52,656 nt of DNA from JBMNQI01 sp050944055 (GCA_050944055.1 JBMNQI010000007.1:1-52656); one strand, 5' to 3'; shown: positions 27,407-35,423, counted from the stretch's first letter. A program made the numbers and translations. Notes: generated by a model not told the origin, from the sequence alone.

Positions 27407-27847
27407 TCAGCCCGCGGCAATCTCAAACTTCACTACGCCGGGCGCGGAGGAAGCTCTCTCGACCAGGCCGGGCAGCGGCCCGCGCATACCGGTGGTCTCC
27501 GCAGTTATGGTGACGGCGGCGCAGCCGTTTACCGGGATACTAGAATTAATTGTGAGGATATTTGCCCCAAAATCGGCAAAAATACCCAATATGGAGGATA
27601 ACACGCCGATCTCGTCGCGCAGCGTCATCTGGAAGCTTATGATACGCCCGGCGAACATATCATAAAAAGGCGTAACGGCGTCCCTGTATTTGTAAAACGC
27701 GCTCCTGCTTACGCCGGCCCTTGCGGCGGCCTCGTTGACCGTCCTGGCCTCTCCCGTCTCCAGGCTTCTCTTCGCTTCGGCGACCTTCAGGAATACCTCA
27801 GGCAGTACGTCGGCGTCAACAAGATAAAACTTCGGGTTTTTTCCCAT
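27407..27847 (-). CDS. ACT domain-containing protein (PheB-like)
   Basis: The 146-aa product has an N-terminal helical/helix-turn-helix-like part (YLVDADVLPEVFLKVAEAKR, then NEAAARAGVSRSAFYKYRD) and a C-terminal ACT domain (GRIISFQMTLRDEIGVLSSI near residue 70). This is the layout of the UPF0735/PheB-like ACT family. ATG 27847 is chosen because GGAGG lies 8 bases upstream. It is immediately upstream of hom in the same direction. ACT domains usually bind amino acids, so control of hom, directly or at DNA level, is plausible but unproven. Confidence 0.88.
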   Translation of the reverse strand: MGKNPKFYLVDADVLPEVFLKVAEAKRSLETGEARTVNEAAARAGVSRSAFYKYRDAVTPFYDMFAGRIISFQMTLRDEIGVLSSILGIFADFGANILTINSSIPVNGCAAVTITAETTGMRGPLPGLVERASSAPGVVKFEIAAG

Positions 27848-27988
27848 ACCAGCGTCCTCCACCGAAGGCCAATAATTTTTAATTATGACAATATATCATA
27901 TTCTCAGGTTTGCCGCAAGCGGACTTGAAGAAAATAACTGCTCTTATCTGCGAGTTTTTTTGTGATTTTACACAAGGAGGCCGTCTTA

Positions 27989-29056
27989 ATGCCAGAAAAC
28001 AAACATCTGCGCCTTCTATTATGCCTGTTATATATCGCTCTGGGAATGGCCGGGCTGTGGGTCTTCCTGAAATTCCTCCTGCCGTGGACGCTGCCTTTCC
28101 TGATTTCGCTCGTGCTGGCAAGAAGCGTGCAGCCTCTTATCCGCAGGCTGTCCTCCGGGGGGCATCTCCCCCGCTCGCTTGCCTCCGCGCTGAGCATTAC
28201 GGCGGTCTTGCTTGCTTTCCTGTGTATTATAGTGCTCATTGTTTCGCGCGTCGTGTATGAGCTGACTTCCCTCGTCTCGTCCCTGCCCGCCCTGCTTGCC
28301 GGCCTGCCGTCGCTCGCCTCTGATCTCGAAGCAAGGATATACCGTTTTATACTTTCAATGCCGTCAGCTCTTCAGGACTTCCTGTTCCGCGCGTTTGACC
28401 AGCTTTTAGAACGGGGTATTAACATTCCGTCCGCCCTGTATGAAAAGCTTCTGTCGCTCATGGGCTCAATCGCCGGTAGCCTGCCGAAAATCCTCCTGTT
28501 CTTCGTTACGACCGTACTTGCTACTTATTTTATAGGCGGGAGCTATGACGACGTGATGAAATTCATAATGAGGCAGATACCGCCGAAATGGCATGAGAAG
28601 GTCATGCGCACAAAGGGCAGGCTTCAGCTTACACTGGGGCAGTGGCTCAAGGCTCAGCTGCTTTTGATGGTTATCGTTTTTTGCCTGATTTCCATAGGCC
28701 TTTTGCTGCTCGGCATCCGATACGCCGTGCTTGCCGCCGCGGCCATAGCGATAATCGACGTCCTGCCCGTGCTCGGCAGCGGGATGGTGCTTATTCCGTG
28801 GGCTCTTATCGAGTTTATCCGCTGCAGCGGAAAGGGTCTCGGTCTGCTTGTGCTTTACGGCCTCGTCGCGCTGACGCGCAGCTTTGCCGAGCCGAGGCTT
28901 GTGGGCAAGCGTATAGGGCTAAACCCGCTTGTGACGCTTCTGGCAATTTATATAGGCTACCGGTCCATAGGTGTTTTCGGCATGCTGCTCTTCCCCATCG
29001 TTTTTATAATGCTCAAGGAGGTTCAGGAATGGGGCTATATAAAAATATGGAAATAG
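27989..29056 (+). CDS. ytvI: Sporulation integral membrane protein YtvI
   Basis: YtvI is an AI-2E/PerM-family membrane protein conserved in spore formers; its exact role is unknown. The 355-aa product has about seven or eight membrane helices: two or three at the N-terminus up to residue 80, a long soluble part, then a block from about residue 205. It has the family signature VLPVLGSGMVLIPWALIEF and the C-terminal LVGKRIGLNPLVTLLAIYIG. ATG 27989 is selected by an AAGGAGG site 8 bases upstream; an in-frame ATG at 27962 has none. It is divergent from the ACT gene. No clear sigma-E promoter was found. Confidence 0.9.
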   Translation: MPENKHLRLLLCLLYIALGMAGLWVFLKFLLPWTLPFLISLVLARSVQPLIRRLSSGGHLPRSLASALSITAVLLAFLCIIVLIVSRVVYELTSLVSSLPALLAGLPSLASDLEARIYRFILSMPSALQDFLFRAFDQLLERGINIPSALYEKLLSLMGSIAGSLPKILLFFVTTVLATYFIGGSYDDVMKFIMRQIPPKWHEKVMRTKGRLQLTLGQWLKAQLLLMVIVFCLISIGLLLLGIRYAVLAAAAIAIIDVLPVLGSGMVLIPWALIEFIRCSGKGLGLLVLYGLVALTRSFAEPRLVGKRIGLNPLVTLLAIYIGYRSIGVFGMLLFPIVFIMLKEVQEWGYIKIWK

Positions 29057-29129
29057 AAGCTTTGCAATATGTTATACATCGCCCCACGCCTGTCCTTCGT
29101 CCTTTGCCTGTATTCTCCGCAGATAAATC

Positions 29130-29160
29130 ATGCCGCAAAACGTAAGAAGTTTTGCGGCAT
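29130..29160. terminator. Hairpin between ytvI and pflA
   Basis: Perfect 12-bp stem ATGCCGCAAAAC (29130-29141) with its complement (29149-29160) and a 7-base loop, between convergent genes. U-tracts are poor on both sides (GATTTATC on the minus strand), so termination strength is uncertain. Confidence 0.6.
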
Positions 29161-29191
29161 GTCAAAAGGCCGATGTTCATATTAGTAAGAA

Positions 29192-29893
29192 TTATTCAAG
29201 CAGCTCTTGCAGTGCATTTATAGTTTCCGGAGAACATTCCGGCGTGTCCCGGAGCGGGAACGGAATCCCAAGCGAATCATATTTTGCCCGGCATATCTTG
29301 CGAAAAGGCAGAAGCTCGATTTTCTCGAGATTGCGGTAGCGGGAGGAGGCCTTTTTCAGTTCATGGACGCTGCGCGCCGTATCGTTAATTCCGGGTACTA
29401 TGACCTGCCGGATCCAGAGGGGTATATTTTTCTTTGCGGTTAAATCAAGGAAATCGAAAACTTTTTGGAGGTCTCCCCCGCAGTAAGACCTGAAATCTAG
29501 GCTGTCTGTAAATTTCAGATCGGCTATGACAAGGTCCGTAAATTCAAGCACCTGCAGGGCTTCGCTTATACCCGCCGTGCCGGAGGTGTCCAGTGCGGTG
29601 TGGTATCCCTTTTCTTTCAGGCGGCGGAACAGTTCCCTAACAAATTGCCATTGAAGCAGCGGCTCTCCGCCCGACACGGTCACGCCGCCGCTATTTATAA
29701 TATAACTGCGGAAGCGGTCTATCATGGCAGCCAGAGCTTCAACGCTTATTTCCTCGCCGCCGCCTATCTCCCAGGTCTCCGGGTTGTGGCAGTAGGGACA
29801 TCGGAGGGAACAGCCCTGCATGAATACGACGCAGCGGAGCCCGGGCCCGTCCACCGCCCCCATGCTGTTAAAGCTGCTGATTCTCCCCTTCAT
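29192..29893 (-). CDS. pflA: Pyruvate formate-lyase activating enzyme
   Basis: PflA is a radical SAM enzyme that generates the glycyl radical on PflB. The 233-aa product shows the CxxxCxxC cluster as GCSLRCPYCHNPETW (C28, C32, C35), with DGPGLRCVVFMQG just before it. SAM-binding glycine stretches follow (GGVTVSGGEPLLQ near residue 75), as does the ALDTSGT strand. It ends near residue 225 with a family-like C-terminus. The start ATG 29893 is one base from the pflB stop at 29895, so pflB-pflA is one unit. The enzyme needs anaerobic conditions and flavodoxin or ferredoxin as reductant. Confidence 0.97.
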   Translation of the reverse strand: MKGRISSFNSMGAVDGPGLRCVVFMQGCSLRCPYCHNPETWEIGGGEEISVEALAAMIDRFRSYIINSGGVTVSGGEPLLQWQFVRELFRRLKEKGYHTALDTSGTAGISEALQVLEFTDLVIADLKFTDSLDFRSYCGGDLQKVFDFLDLTAKKNIPLWIRQVIVPGINDTARSVHELKKASSRYRNLEKIELLPFRKICRAKYDSLGIPFPLRDTPECSPETINALQELLE

Positions 29894-29894
29894 G

Positions 29895-32123
29895 CTACAT
29901 ACTCCTGTGAAACGTGCGCGAGACTACCTCTTTTTGCTGCTCTTTTGAAAGCTTGCTGAAGTTCACGGCGTAGCCGGACACGCGTATTGTCAGGTTGGGG
30001 TATTTTTCCGGGTGCTCCATGGCCATAAGCAGCACCTCCCTGTCAAGCACGTTGACGTTTATATGGTGGGCCTTCTGAGAAAAATAGCCGTCCAGAAGCG
30101 CGGTCAGATTTTCGTACCTCTCCTCATCAGTATGGCCGAGCGCGTCGGGCACTATGGAAAATGTGTTGGAAATCCCGTCGCGGCAGGAATCGTAGGGCAG
30201 CTTCGCTACAGAATTGAGCGAGGCCAGCGCCCCGTTTTTCTCCCTGTTGTGCATCGGGTTCGCGCCGGGCGCGAACGGTTCGCCCGCCTTCCTGCCGTCC
30301 GGCGTGGCTCCGGTTTTCTTGCCGTAGACGACGTTTGACGTAATTGTGAGTACGGACAGCGTATGCTCGGCGTTCCTGTATGCCGGGTATTTTTTCAGTT
30401 CGGCAAAGAACAGCTCGACCTGCTCTTTCGCGATGCTGTCCACCCTGTCGTCGTCGTTCCCGAAGGTCGGGAACTCTCTTTCCGTCCGGAAATCCACTAT
30501 GCGCCCACTGTCGTCTCTTATAACGCTGACCTTCGCGTATTTAATGGCGGAAAGTGAATCGGCCAGAACCGAGAGCCCGGCTATGCCGAAGGCCATAAAC
30601 CTGCGGACCTGCGTGTCGTGCAGCGCCATCTGGGTCTTTTCGTAGGCGTACTTATCGTGCATATAGTGTATCATGTTCATTGCCTTGACGTATGTCTTTG
30701 CCAGCCACGGGCGGTAGGTGTTAAGCAGCTCTATTACCTTGTCGTATTCAAGCACATCCCCCTTGTAAACTTCGCCGGCGGGGCCGAGCTGCATATCGTA
30801 CGTTTCGTCCCTGCCGCCATTGAGGCTCATCAGCAGAAGCTTCGGCAGGTTGACTCTCGCGCCAAAAAACTGCATGTCCTTGCCGAGGCGCATCGCCGAG
30901 ACGCAGCAGGCTATGCCGTAGTCGTCGCCGTATAAACGGCGCATCAGGTCGTCGTTTTCGTACTGTATCGCGTCAGTGTCGCATGAAATCCTGGCGCAGA
31001 ACCTCTTGAAGCTCCGCGGCAAAGATTCTGACCAGAGTACGGTCAGGTTCGGCTCGGCCGAAGGGCCGAGATTATATAGCGTGTTGAGCATACGGTAGGT
31101 GTTCTTCGTAACCAGAGTCCTTCCGTCCTCCCCCATGCCGCCGAGGCACTCGGTTATCCATAATGGGTCTCCCGCGAAAAGCTCGTTGTATTCTGGCGTC
31201 CGCAGCTGGCGGGCCATGCGCAGCTTAATTACAAAATCGTCCATCAGCTCCTGCGCCCCCCGCTCGGTGAGCAGGCCTTTTTCAATATCGCGTTCAAAAT
31301 AGATATCGAGGAAGGTTGACACGCGACCGAGCGACATGGCGGCGCCGTTTTGCTCCTTGATTGCGCCCAGATAACCGAAATACAGCCACTGAACGGCTTG
31401 CCGGGCGTCGGAGGCGGGCCCCGCTATGTCGCAGCCGTAGAGGGCGGCCATCTCCTTGAGCTTATTTAAAAAGCTTATCTGCTGATAAAGCTCTTCAAGC
31501 AAACGAATATTGTCCTGGAGCATTATATCCCCGTCTCCGAGGCGGCGCTTGTCTTCTTTTTTCTGCTCGATGAGGTAGTCTATGCCGTAAAGAGCCACCC
31601 GCCTGTAGTCGCCTATAATGCGGCCTCTGCCGTACGCGTCCGGCAATCCCGTAATTATCCCGCAGTGCCGGGCGTGCTTTATTTCATCCGTATAGACCCT
31701 GAAAACGCCCTCGTTGTGCGTGGTGCGGTATTGGAATTCGTCCTCGACCTTGGAAGAGAGCTTATACCCGTAAGCCTGGCAGGCCTCCTTGGTCATCTTA
31801 AGCCCGCCGAAGGGGTTGACGCCGCGCCTTAACGGGCGGTCGGTCTGCAGGCCTACAACTAGCTCGTATTCTTTGTCGAGGTAGCCGGGGGCGTAACTGA
31901 CAAGAGAGGAGACCGTATTGGTGTCTATGTCCAGTACTCCCGAGAACTTTTGCTCAAGGCTTAAAAGGTCTCTTAGCTTGCCCATAAGACGCTTTGTGCG
32001 CTCTGTCGGGCCCTGAAGAAAAGACTCGTCTCCCTCATAAGGGCGGTAGTTAGTCTGAATGAAATCCCTTACGTCCACGGTTGACTGCCATTTGCCCGGT
32101 TTAAATCCTTCCCACTGTTTCAT
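29895..32123 (-). CDS. pflB: Formate C-acetyltransferase (pyruvate formate-lyase)
   Basis: PflB splits pyruvate with CoA into acetyl-CoA and formate, giving both energy and C1 units in anaerobes. From ATG 32123 the product has 742 residues and begins MKQWEGFKPGKWQ, matching the usual family N-terminus. Family motifs are QTNYRPYEGDESFL near residue 30, the catalytic cysteine pair in GIACCVSAMRLGKD at about 406-407, and the glycyl-radical loop IRVSGYAVNF with the glycine at about 717. AAAGGA lies about 12 bases upstream of this ATG; an ATG 12 bases earlier is an alternative. Expression is controlled by the ZTP riboswitch and terminator upstream. Confidence 0.97.
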   Translation of the reverse strand: MKQWEGFKPGKWQSTVDVRDFIQTNYRPYEGDESFLQGPTERTKRLMGKLRDLLSLEQKFSGVLDIDTNTVSSLVSYAPGYLDKEYELVVGLQTDRPLRRGVNPFGGLKMTKEACQAYGYKLSSKVEDEFQYRTTHNEGVFRVYTDEIKHARHCGIITGLPDAYGRGRIIGDYRRVALYGIDYLIEQKKEDKRRLGDGDIMLQDNIRLLEELYQQISFLNKLKEMAALYGCDIAGPASDARQAVQWLYFGYLGAIKEQNGAAMSLGRVSTFLDIYFERDIEKGLLTERGAQELMDDFVIKLRMARQLRTPEYNELFAGDPLWITECLGGMGEDGRTLVTKNTYRMLNTLYNLGPSAEPNLTVLWSESLPRSFKRFCARISCDTDAIQYENDDLMRRLYGDDYGIACCVSAMRLGKDMQFFGARVNLPKLLLMSLNGGRDETYDMQLGPAGEVYKGDVLEYDKVIELLNTYRPWLAKTYVKAMNMIHYMHDKYAYEKTQMALHDTQVRRFMAFGIAGLSVLADSLSAIKYAKVSVIRDDSGRIVDFRTEREFPTFGNDDDRVDSIAKEQVELFFAELKKYPAYRNAEHTLSVLTITSNVVYGKKTGATPDGRKAGEPFAPGANPMHNREKNGALASLNSVAKLPYDSCRDGISNTFSIVPDALGHTDEERYENLTALLDGYFSQKAHHINVNVLDREVLLMAMEHPEKYPNLTIRVSGYAVNFSKLSKEQQKEVVSRTFHRSM

Positions 32124-32213
32124 AAGCACGTCCATTCCTTTCACTGTCCGCGGCACAGCCGCTTTTTTCTGCAATCACCATGCCCTTTTTATTTGCCCGG
32201 CCCCGGGGACCTG

Positions 32214-32253
32214 ACAAACAAAAAGGGCAACATTTGGAAACCAAATGTTGCCC
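32214..32253 (-). terminator. Riboswitch expression-platform terminator of pflBA
   Basis: Minus strand: 13-bp stem GGGCAACATTTGG (32253-32241) with its perfect complement (32237-32225), 3-base loop, then TTTTTGTTTG. The first GGGC of the stem is also the closing strand of the aptamer's 3-prime hairpin, so terminator and ligand-bound aptamer exclude each other. Confidence 0.92.
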
Positions 32254-32326
32254 AGACGGACGGCAAAAATCGCCAGCGCGATATCACAATTCCACTGTGG
32301 TGCTCCACACTTGCCCGTCAGGAATT
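32250..32326 (-). ncRNA. ZTP riboswitch (pfl motif)
   Basis: The aptamer binds ZTP/ZMP (AICAR phosphates), which build up when 10-formyl-tetrahydrofolate is short, and turns on downstream genes. On the minus strand the parts appear in order. P1 is AATTCC/GGAATT (32326-32321 pairs with the strand after the first hairpin). The junction TGACGG is at 32320-32315, followed by a GTGG-AGCA-CCAC hairpin and an AUCGC-GCUG-GCGAU linker hairpin. The 3-prime domain GCCGTCCGTCTGGGC is at 32264-32250. GACGG of the junction can pair with CCGUC of the last loop, the class-defining pseudoknot. I recall the same arrangement in the Clostridium beijerinckii pfl example. It lies in front of pflB, the gene that gave the motif its name. 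Confidence 0.93.
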
Positions 32327-32338
32327 ATGACTGTAATA

Positions 32339-32367
32339 AGAATATAAAAACCGCAGCATTTTGTCAA
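32339..32367 (-). promoter_or_regulatory. Sigma-A promoter of the ZTP riboswitch-pflBA operon
   Basis: Minus strand: -35 TTGACA (32362-32367), 17-base spacer, -10 TATTCT (32339-32344). Transcription should start near 32332, a few bases before the aptamer. Confidence 0.8.
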
Positions 32368-32395
32368 GCCGTTTTTACATCAAATCGTCCTGGCC

Positions 32396-32749
32396 TTATT
32401 TTGACGCGGGCTTGAATATCAGCGCGATTATATATCCGAAGAATACCGCCCCCGCTATGCCGCCCGCCGCGGCCCTTACACCGCCCGTAAAAGCCCCGAC
32501 GACTCCCGACTCGGCAACGGCCTGCTTTACACCGGTCGCCAGCAAATAGCCGAACCCGGTCAGAGGCACCGTAGCGCCCGCCCCCGCGTATTCGGCGAAC
32601 GGCTTATATACGCCGAGCGCACCCAGGACTACGCCCGACACGACGTATATGACAAGTATTCTCGCCGGAGTCAGCTTTGTCTTGTCAAGTAATATCTGGC
32701 CGATGACGCACAGCAGCCCGCCGACCCAAAAAGCATTCAGATACTGCAT
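32396..32749 (-). CDS. spoVAE: Stage V sporulation protein AE
   Basis: SpoVAE (the SpoVAEb form) is a membrane component of the SpoVA channel, which moves dipicolinic acid into the forespore and out again in germination. The 117-aa product has about four membrane helices: LNAFWVGGLLCVIGQILLD at the N-terminus, then ARILVIYVVSGVVLGALGVY, a glycine-rich central part (FGYLLATGVKQAV) and GAVFFGYIIALIFKP. ATG 32749 is chosen because AAAGGAG lies 8 bases upstream. It follows spoVAD by 29 bp; the order AD-AE is standard. spoVAC, which normally precedes spoVAD, is not here. The pflBA promoter begins shortly after it. Confidence 0.93.
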   Translation of the reverse strand: MQYLNAFWVGGLLCVIGQILLDKTKLTPARILVIYVVSGVVLGALGVYKPFAEYAGAGATVPLTGFGYLLATGVKQAVAESGVVGAFTGGVRAAAGGIAGAVFFGYIIALIFKPASK

Positions 32750-32778
32750 GAAGATATCTCCTTTCATAAAAGAGGCTT

Positions 32779-33798
32779 TTACAGCGGGTTTTTGCTTTCA
32801 ATGCACACAAGATGGCAGACGGAGGGCACGCTCTCCCCCTGCTGCGTGGATACGGGCGAGAACAGGGCGCCGGTGCCCGCAAAAAGCACCTTATTCCACA
32901 TGCCGGAGCGCATTCCGTTGAGTATATGGCCCGTAAGCACAACCGCGGAGCACCCGCAGCCCGACCCGCCGGCATGGACGTCCTGCTTGTCCAAATCATA
33001 AATAAGCAGGCCGCAGTCCGTATAATTGCCTGAGATGTCGACGCCGTCCTTCGTGAAAAAGTCCTTGACTATCTCATGCCCGATTTTGCCCAGGTCGCCC
33101 GTCAGTATCAAATCATAGTCAGCAGGAACTGTGCCCGTGTCGCTGAAAAACGTCGAAAGCGTATCGTAGGCGGCCGGCGCCATAGCCGCGCCCATGTTGG
33201 CCGCGTCCTTGATTCCCCAGTCTACAATCTTCCCGACCGTTGCCATTGTGATATAAGGCCCCTGGCCTTCCCACGAGAGCACGCAGGCTCCGGAGCCGGT
33301 GACAGTCCATTGCGCCGTCGGGGTTCGCTGGCCGCCGTACTGGTTGGGAGTGCGGTACTGCCGCTCCGCAGTTGAAAAGTGCGACGAGGTTATAGCCGCG
33401 GCGTATTCGGCATAGCCGCCCTCAACCGCCATCGAGGCCAGAATCAGGCCTTCGGCCATAGTCGAGCACGCCCCGTATATGCCGAAAAGCGGCACGCCTG
33501 ATTCCCGCAGGCCGAACGACGAGCCTATGCACTGGTTCAAAAGGTCGCCCGCGAAAATGAAGCCGAGCGACTCTATTGATATTTCTGCCTTTGCAAGAGC
33601 CCGCGCGAGAGTATCCTTCTGCATTCGGCTTTCGGCCTTTTCCCACGTTTTTTCGCCAAAGTACGAATCCTCGTTTATATAGTCGAAGCTGTCGCGCAGC
33701 GGCCCGTCGCCCTCTTTCTTTCCGACGACGTTTGCGCTGCCTATGACGGAAGGCGGCGAATAAAAGCGTATTGTCTGTTTACCGATATGTTTATCCAT
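32779..33798 (-). CDS. spoVAD: Stage V sporulation protein AD
   Basis: SpoVAD is a thiolase-fold protein of the SpoVA complex that binds dipicolinic acid. The 339-aa product, counted from ATG 33798, begins with a family-like KQTIRFYSPPSVIGSANVVG. Typical stretches follow: AESRMQKDTLARALAKAE, FIFAGDLLNQCIGSSFGLR, FGIYGACSTMAEGLILAS and HAGGSGCGCSAVVLTGHIL. The open frame continues upstream to 34002 but lacks homology and runs into the ogg promoter. AAAGGA sits about 11 bases before the chosen ATG. It is divergent from ogg, with a 79-bp shared region. A sigma-G promoter is expected but I could not find a convincing match. Confidence 0.95.
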   Translation of the reverse strand: MDKHIGKQTIRFYSPPSVIGSANVVGKKEGDGPLRDSFDYINEDSYFGEKTWEKAESRMQKDTLARALAKAEISIESLGFIFAGDLLNQCIGSSFGLRESGVPLFGIYGACSTMAEGLILASMAVEGGYAEYAAAITSSHFSTAERQYRTPNQYGGQRTPTAQWTVTGSGACVLSWEGQGPYITMATVGKIVDWGIKDAANMGAAMAPAAYDTLSTFFSDTGTVPADYDLILTGDLGKIGHEIVKDFFTKDGVDISGNYTDCGLLIYDLDKQDVHAGGSGCGCSAVVLTGHILNGMRSGMWNKVLFAGTGALFSPVSTQQGESVPSVCHLVCIESKNPL

Positions 33799-33842
33799 TG
33801 ATTGACCAATCCTTTTGGTTTTATAAACGTCGAATGTAGTAT

Positions 33843-33871
33843 TTGCCACGTGCTGAAAAAAGATGTATAAT
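33843..33871 (+). promoter_or_regulatory. Promoter of ogg placed for a leaderless mRNA
   Basis: -35 TTGCCA (33843-33848), 17-base spacer, -10 TATAAT (33866-33871). Seven bases after the -10 lies ATG 33878, the likely start codon of ogg, so the transcript may begin at or next to the ATG. Confidence 0.65.
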
Positions 33872-33877
33872 ATTGAT

Positions 33878-34702
33878 ATGGATATTCTGATAAACGACGA
33901 TTTTTCGCCTGAAATGATATTTGAATGCGGGCAGTGCTTCCGCTGGAACAGGCAGCCCGACGGCTCGTACGTGGGCATCGCCGGCGACAGAGCCGCCCGC
34001 ATACGGCGCGAGGGAGAAGGCTACAGCATAACTGGCGGCTTTGACCCGTTCTGGCGGCGCTATTTCGATCTGGACCGGGACTACGCGGCCGTGCGCAGGG
34101 CAGTCTCCGTAGACCCGTATATGCGCAGGGCGGCCGAATTCGGCTGCGGCATACGCATACTCAGGCAGGATAAGTGGGAGACTCTCTGCTCGTTTATTAT
34201 CTCCCAGTGCAACAACATAGCGCGCATAAAGAGCATCATATCGCGTCTTTGCGAAGCTTACGGCGACGAAATCGAATTCGAGGGAAGAGTTTTTCACGCT
34301 TTCCCCTCCGCGGAGAAAATCGCCTGTCTGGAGCCGCGCGACCTTCATTTCCTGCGCGCCGGATACAGAGCGCCTTATATAATCTCCGCGGCGCGCAGGA
34401 TAGCCGGCGGCTACGACCTTGACAGGCTTACAGATCTTACACGCGAAGAGGCTCTTGAGAGCCTGCGCTCGTTTGAAGGCGTGGGAGACAAGGTCGCCTC
34501 CTGCGTTATGCTCTTCAGCCTCGGCTTTTTGGACGCTTTCCCTCGGGACGTATGGGTAAACCGCGTCCTTACCGAGCATTACAGCGGCAGCTTCGACCCC
34601 TCGGTTTTCGGGGGATACGCGGGTATCGCTCAGCAGTATATGTTCTATTACGCGAGGAGCGGCGGCGGAACCGCCGGAGGAAGAAATGTCAAACGGATAT
34701 AA
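33878..34702 (+). CDS. ogg: 8-oxoguanine DNA glycosylase (OGG1 type)
   Basis: The enzyme removes 8-oxoguanine and nicks the abasic site in base excision repair. The 274-aa product has the OGG N-terminal domain (FECGQCFRWNRQPDGSYVG near residue 17) and the helix-hairpin-helix glycosylase core: LCSFIISQCNNIARIKSII near 110, AGYRAPYIISAARRIAGG near 165 and the HhH-GPD part SFEGVGDKVASCVML near 205. The catalytic lysine is the one in GDKVASC and the aspartate is in FPRDVWVNRVL. ATG 33878 is preferred to an in-frame ATG at 33863, which overlaps the -10 box. There is no Shine-Dalgarno. The 3-prime end overlaps the next gene by 17 bp. Confidence 0.93.
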   Translation: MDILINDDFSPEMIFECGQCFRWNRQPDGSYVGIAGDRAARIRREGEGYSITGGFDPFWRRYFDLDRDYAAVRRAVSVDPYMRRAAEFGCGIRILRQDKWETLCSFIISQCNNIARIKSIISRLCEAYGDEIEFEGRVFHAFPSAEKIACLEPRDLHFLRAGYRAPYIISAARRIAGGYDLDRLTDLTREEALESLRSFEGVGDKVASCVMLFSLGFLDAFPRDVWVNRVLTEHYSGSFDPSVFGGYAGIAQQYMFYYARSGGGTAGGRNVKRI

Positions 34703-35423
34703 AAAAGGTTTCTCAGTCGGCTTTTCCGACTGCGACCTGTACGGCTGCATAAGGCCTTCCGCGCTTTTGCGCATGCTGGAGAGCGCAGCGGGGCAGCACG
34801 AGGAAAAAAAGCACCGCTCCATCTTCTCCCTGCGCGAGGAAAAAAACATAACATGGCTGCTTGTCCGTGTGAGATATTCCCTAAAACGCCCCCTGCGGGC
34901 TAAAGACCGCTTTTTCATTTCAACTACAACGCGGCCGACGAAAAACGTCTTCTTCTACCGCGACTTCGACATATTGGACGAGGACGGCGAACACATCGGC
35001 GAGGCGTCGTCGCTGTGGGTAATATCCGGAAAAGATAAGCACAGGATTCTGCAGCCTGCGTGGCTTCATAAGCTCGGCGTTTTTGACGAGTACGGCAACA
35101 GCCTCAGGACACAGCGCCTTGCCCGCCTCCATATGCCCAGGGAGATGTATCCGGGCCGCCCCGTCCGCTTCGGTTACAGCGACACGGATATGAACGGCCA
35201 TGTCACAAACACGAGGTACGCCGACGTCGCCTGCGACTCCATCGGGCTTGATATAGCGCCGCCGCGGTACGTTTCCGAGATTCAGTTAGATTATAACGCC
35301 GAGTGTTTTGCCGGGGAGGAGCTTTTTCTCGAAAACGTGCTTGACGGGGAGATTGCCTATGTCCGCGGTTCATTGGCCGGAAAAACTAGATTCAACGTCA
35401 AAATGCGTTTGGCCGCGCTATAA
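34686..35423 (+). CDS. Acyl-ACP thioesterase (FatA/FatB-like, PF01643)
   Basis: The 245-aa product has two hot-dog domains of the acyl-ACP thioesterase family, which release free fatty acids from acyl carrier protein. The first domain has VGFSDCDLYGCIRPSALLRML near residue 12 and NITWLLVRVRYSLKRP near 55. The second has VRFGYSDTDMNGHVTNTRYAD near 160, which carries the conserved DMNGHVNN-like catalytic motif (here DMNGHVTNTRY). The start ATG 34686 lies inside the ogg gene (17-bp overlap), with GGAGGAAGAA just upstream, so the two are cotranscribed. In bacteria such enzymes tune chain length or turnover of fatty acids; the natural chain length is unknown. Confidence 0.92.
   Translation: MSNGYKKGFSVGFSDCDLYGCIRPSALLRMLESAAGQHEEKKHRSIFSLREEKNITWLLVRVRYSLKRPLRAKDRFFISTTTRPTKNVFFYRDFDILDEDGEHIGEASSLWVISGKDKHRILQPAWLHKLGVFDEYGNSLRTQRLARLHMPREMYPGRPVRFGYSDTDMNGHVTNTRYADVACDSIGLDIAPPRYVSEIQLDYNAECFAGEELFLENVLDGEIAYVRGSLAGKTRFNVKMRLAAL

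Noticed and set aside
33821..34918. A 365-codon minus-strand frame opposite ogg and the thioesterase
   Set aside because: Both plus-strand genes are clear family members; the antisense frame has no recognisable domain and covers the spoVAD/ogg divergent region.
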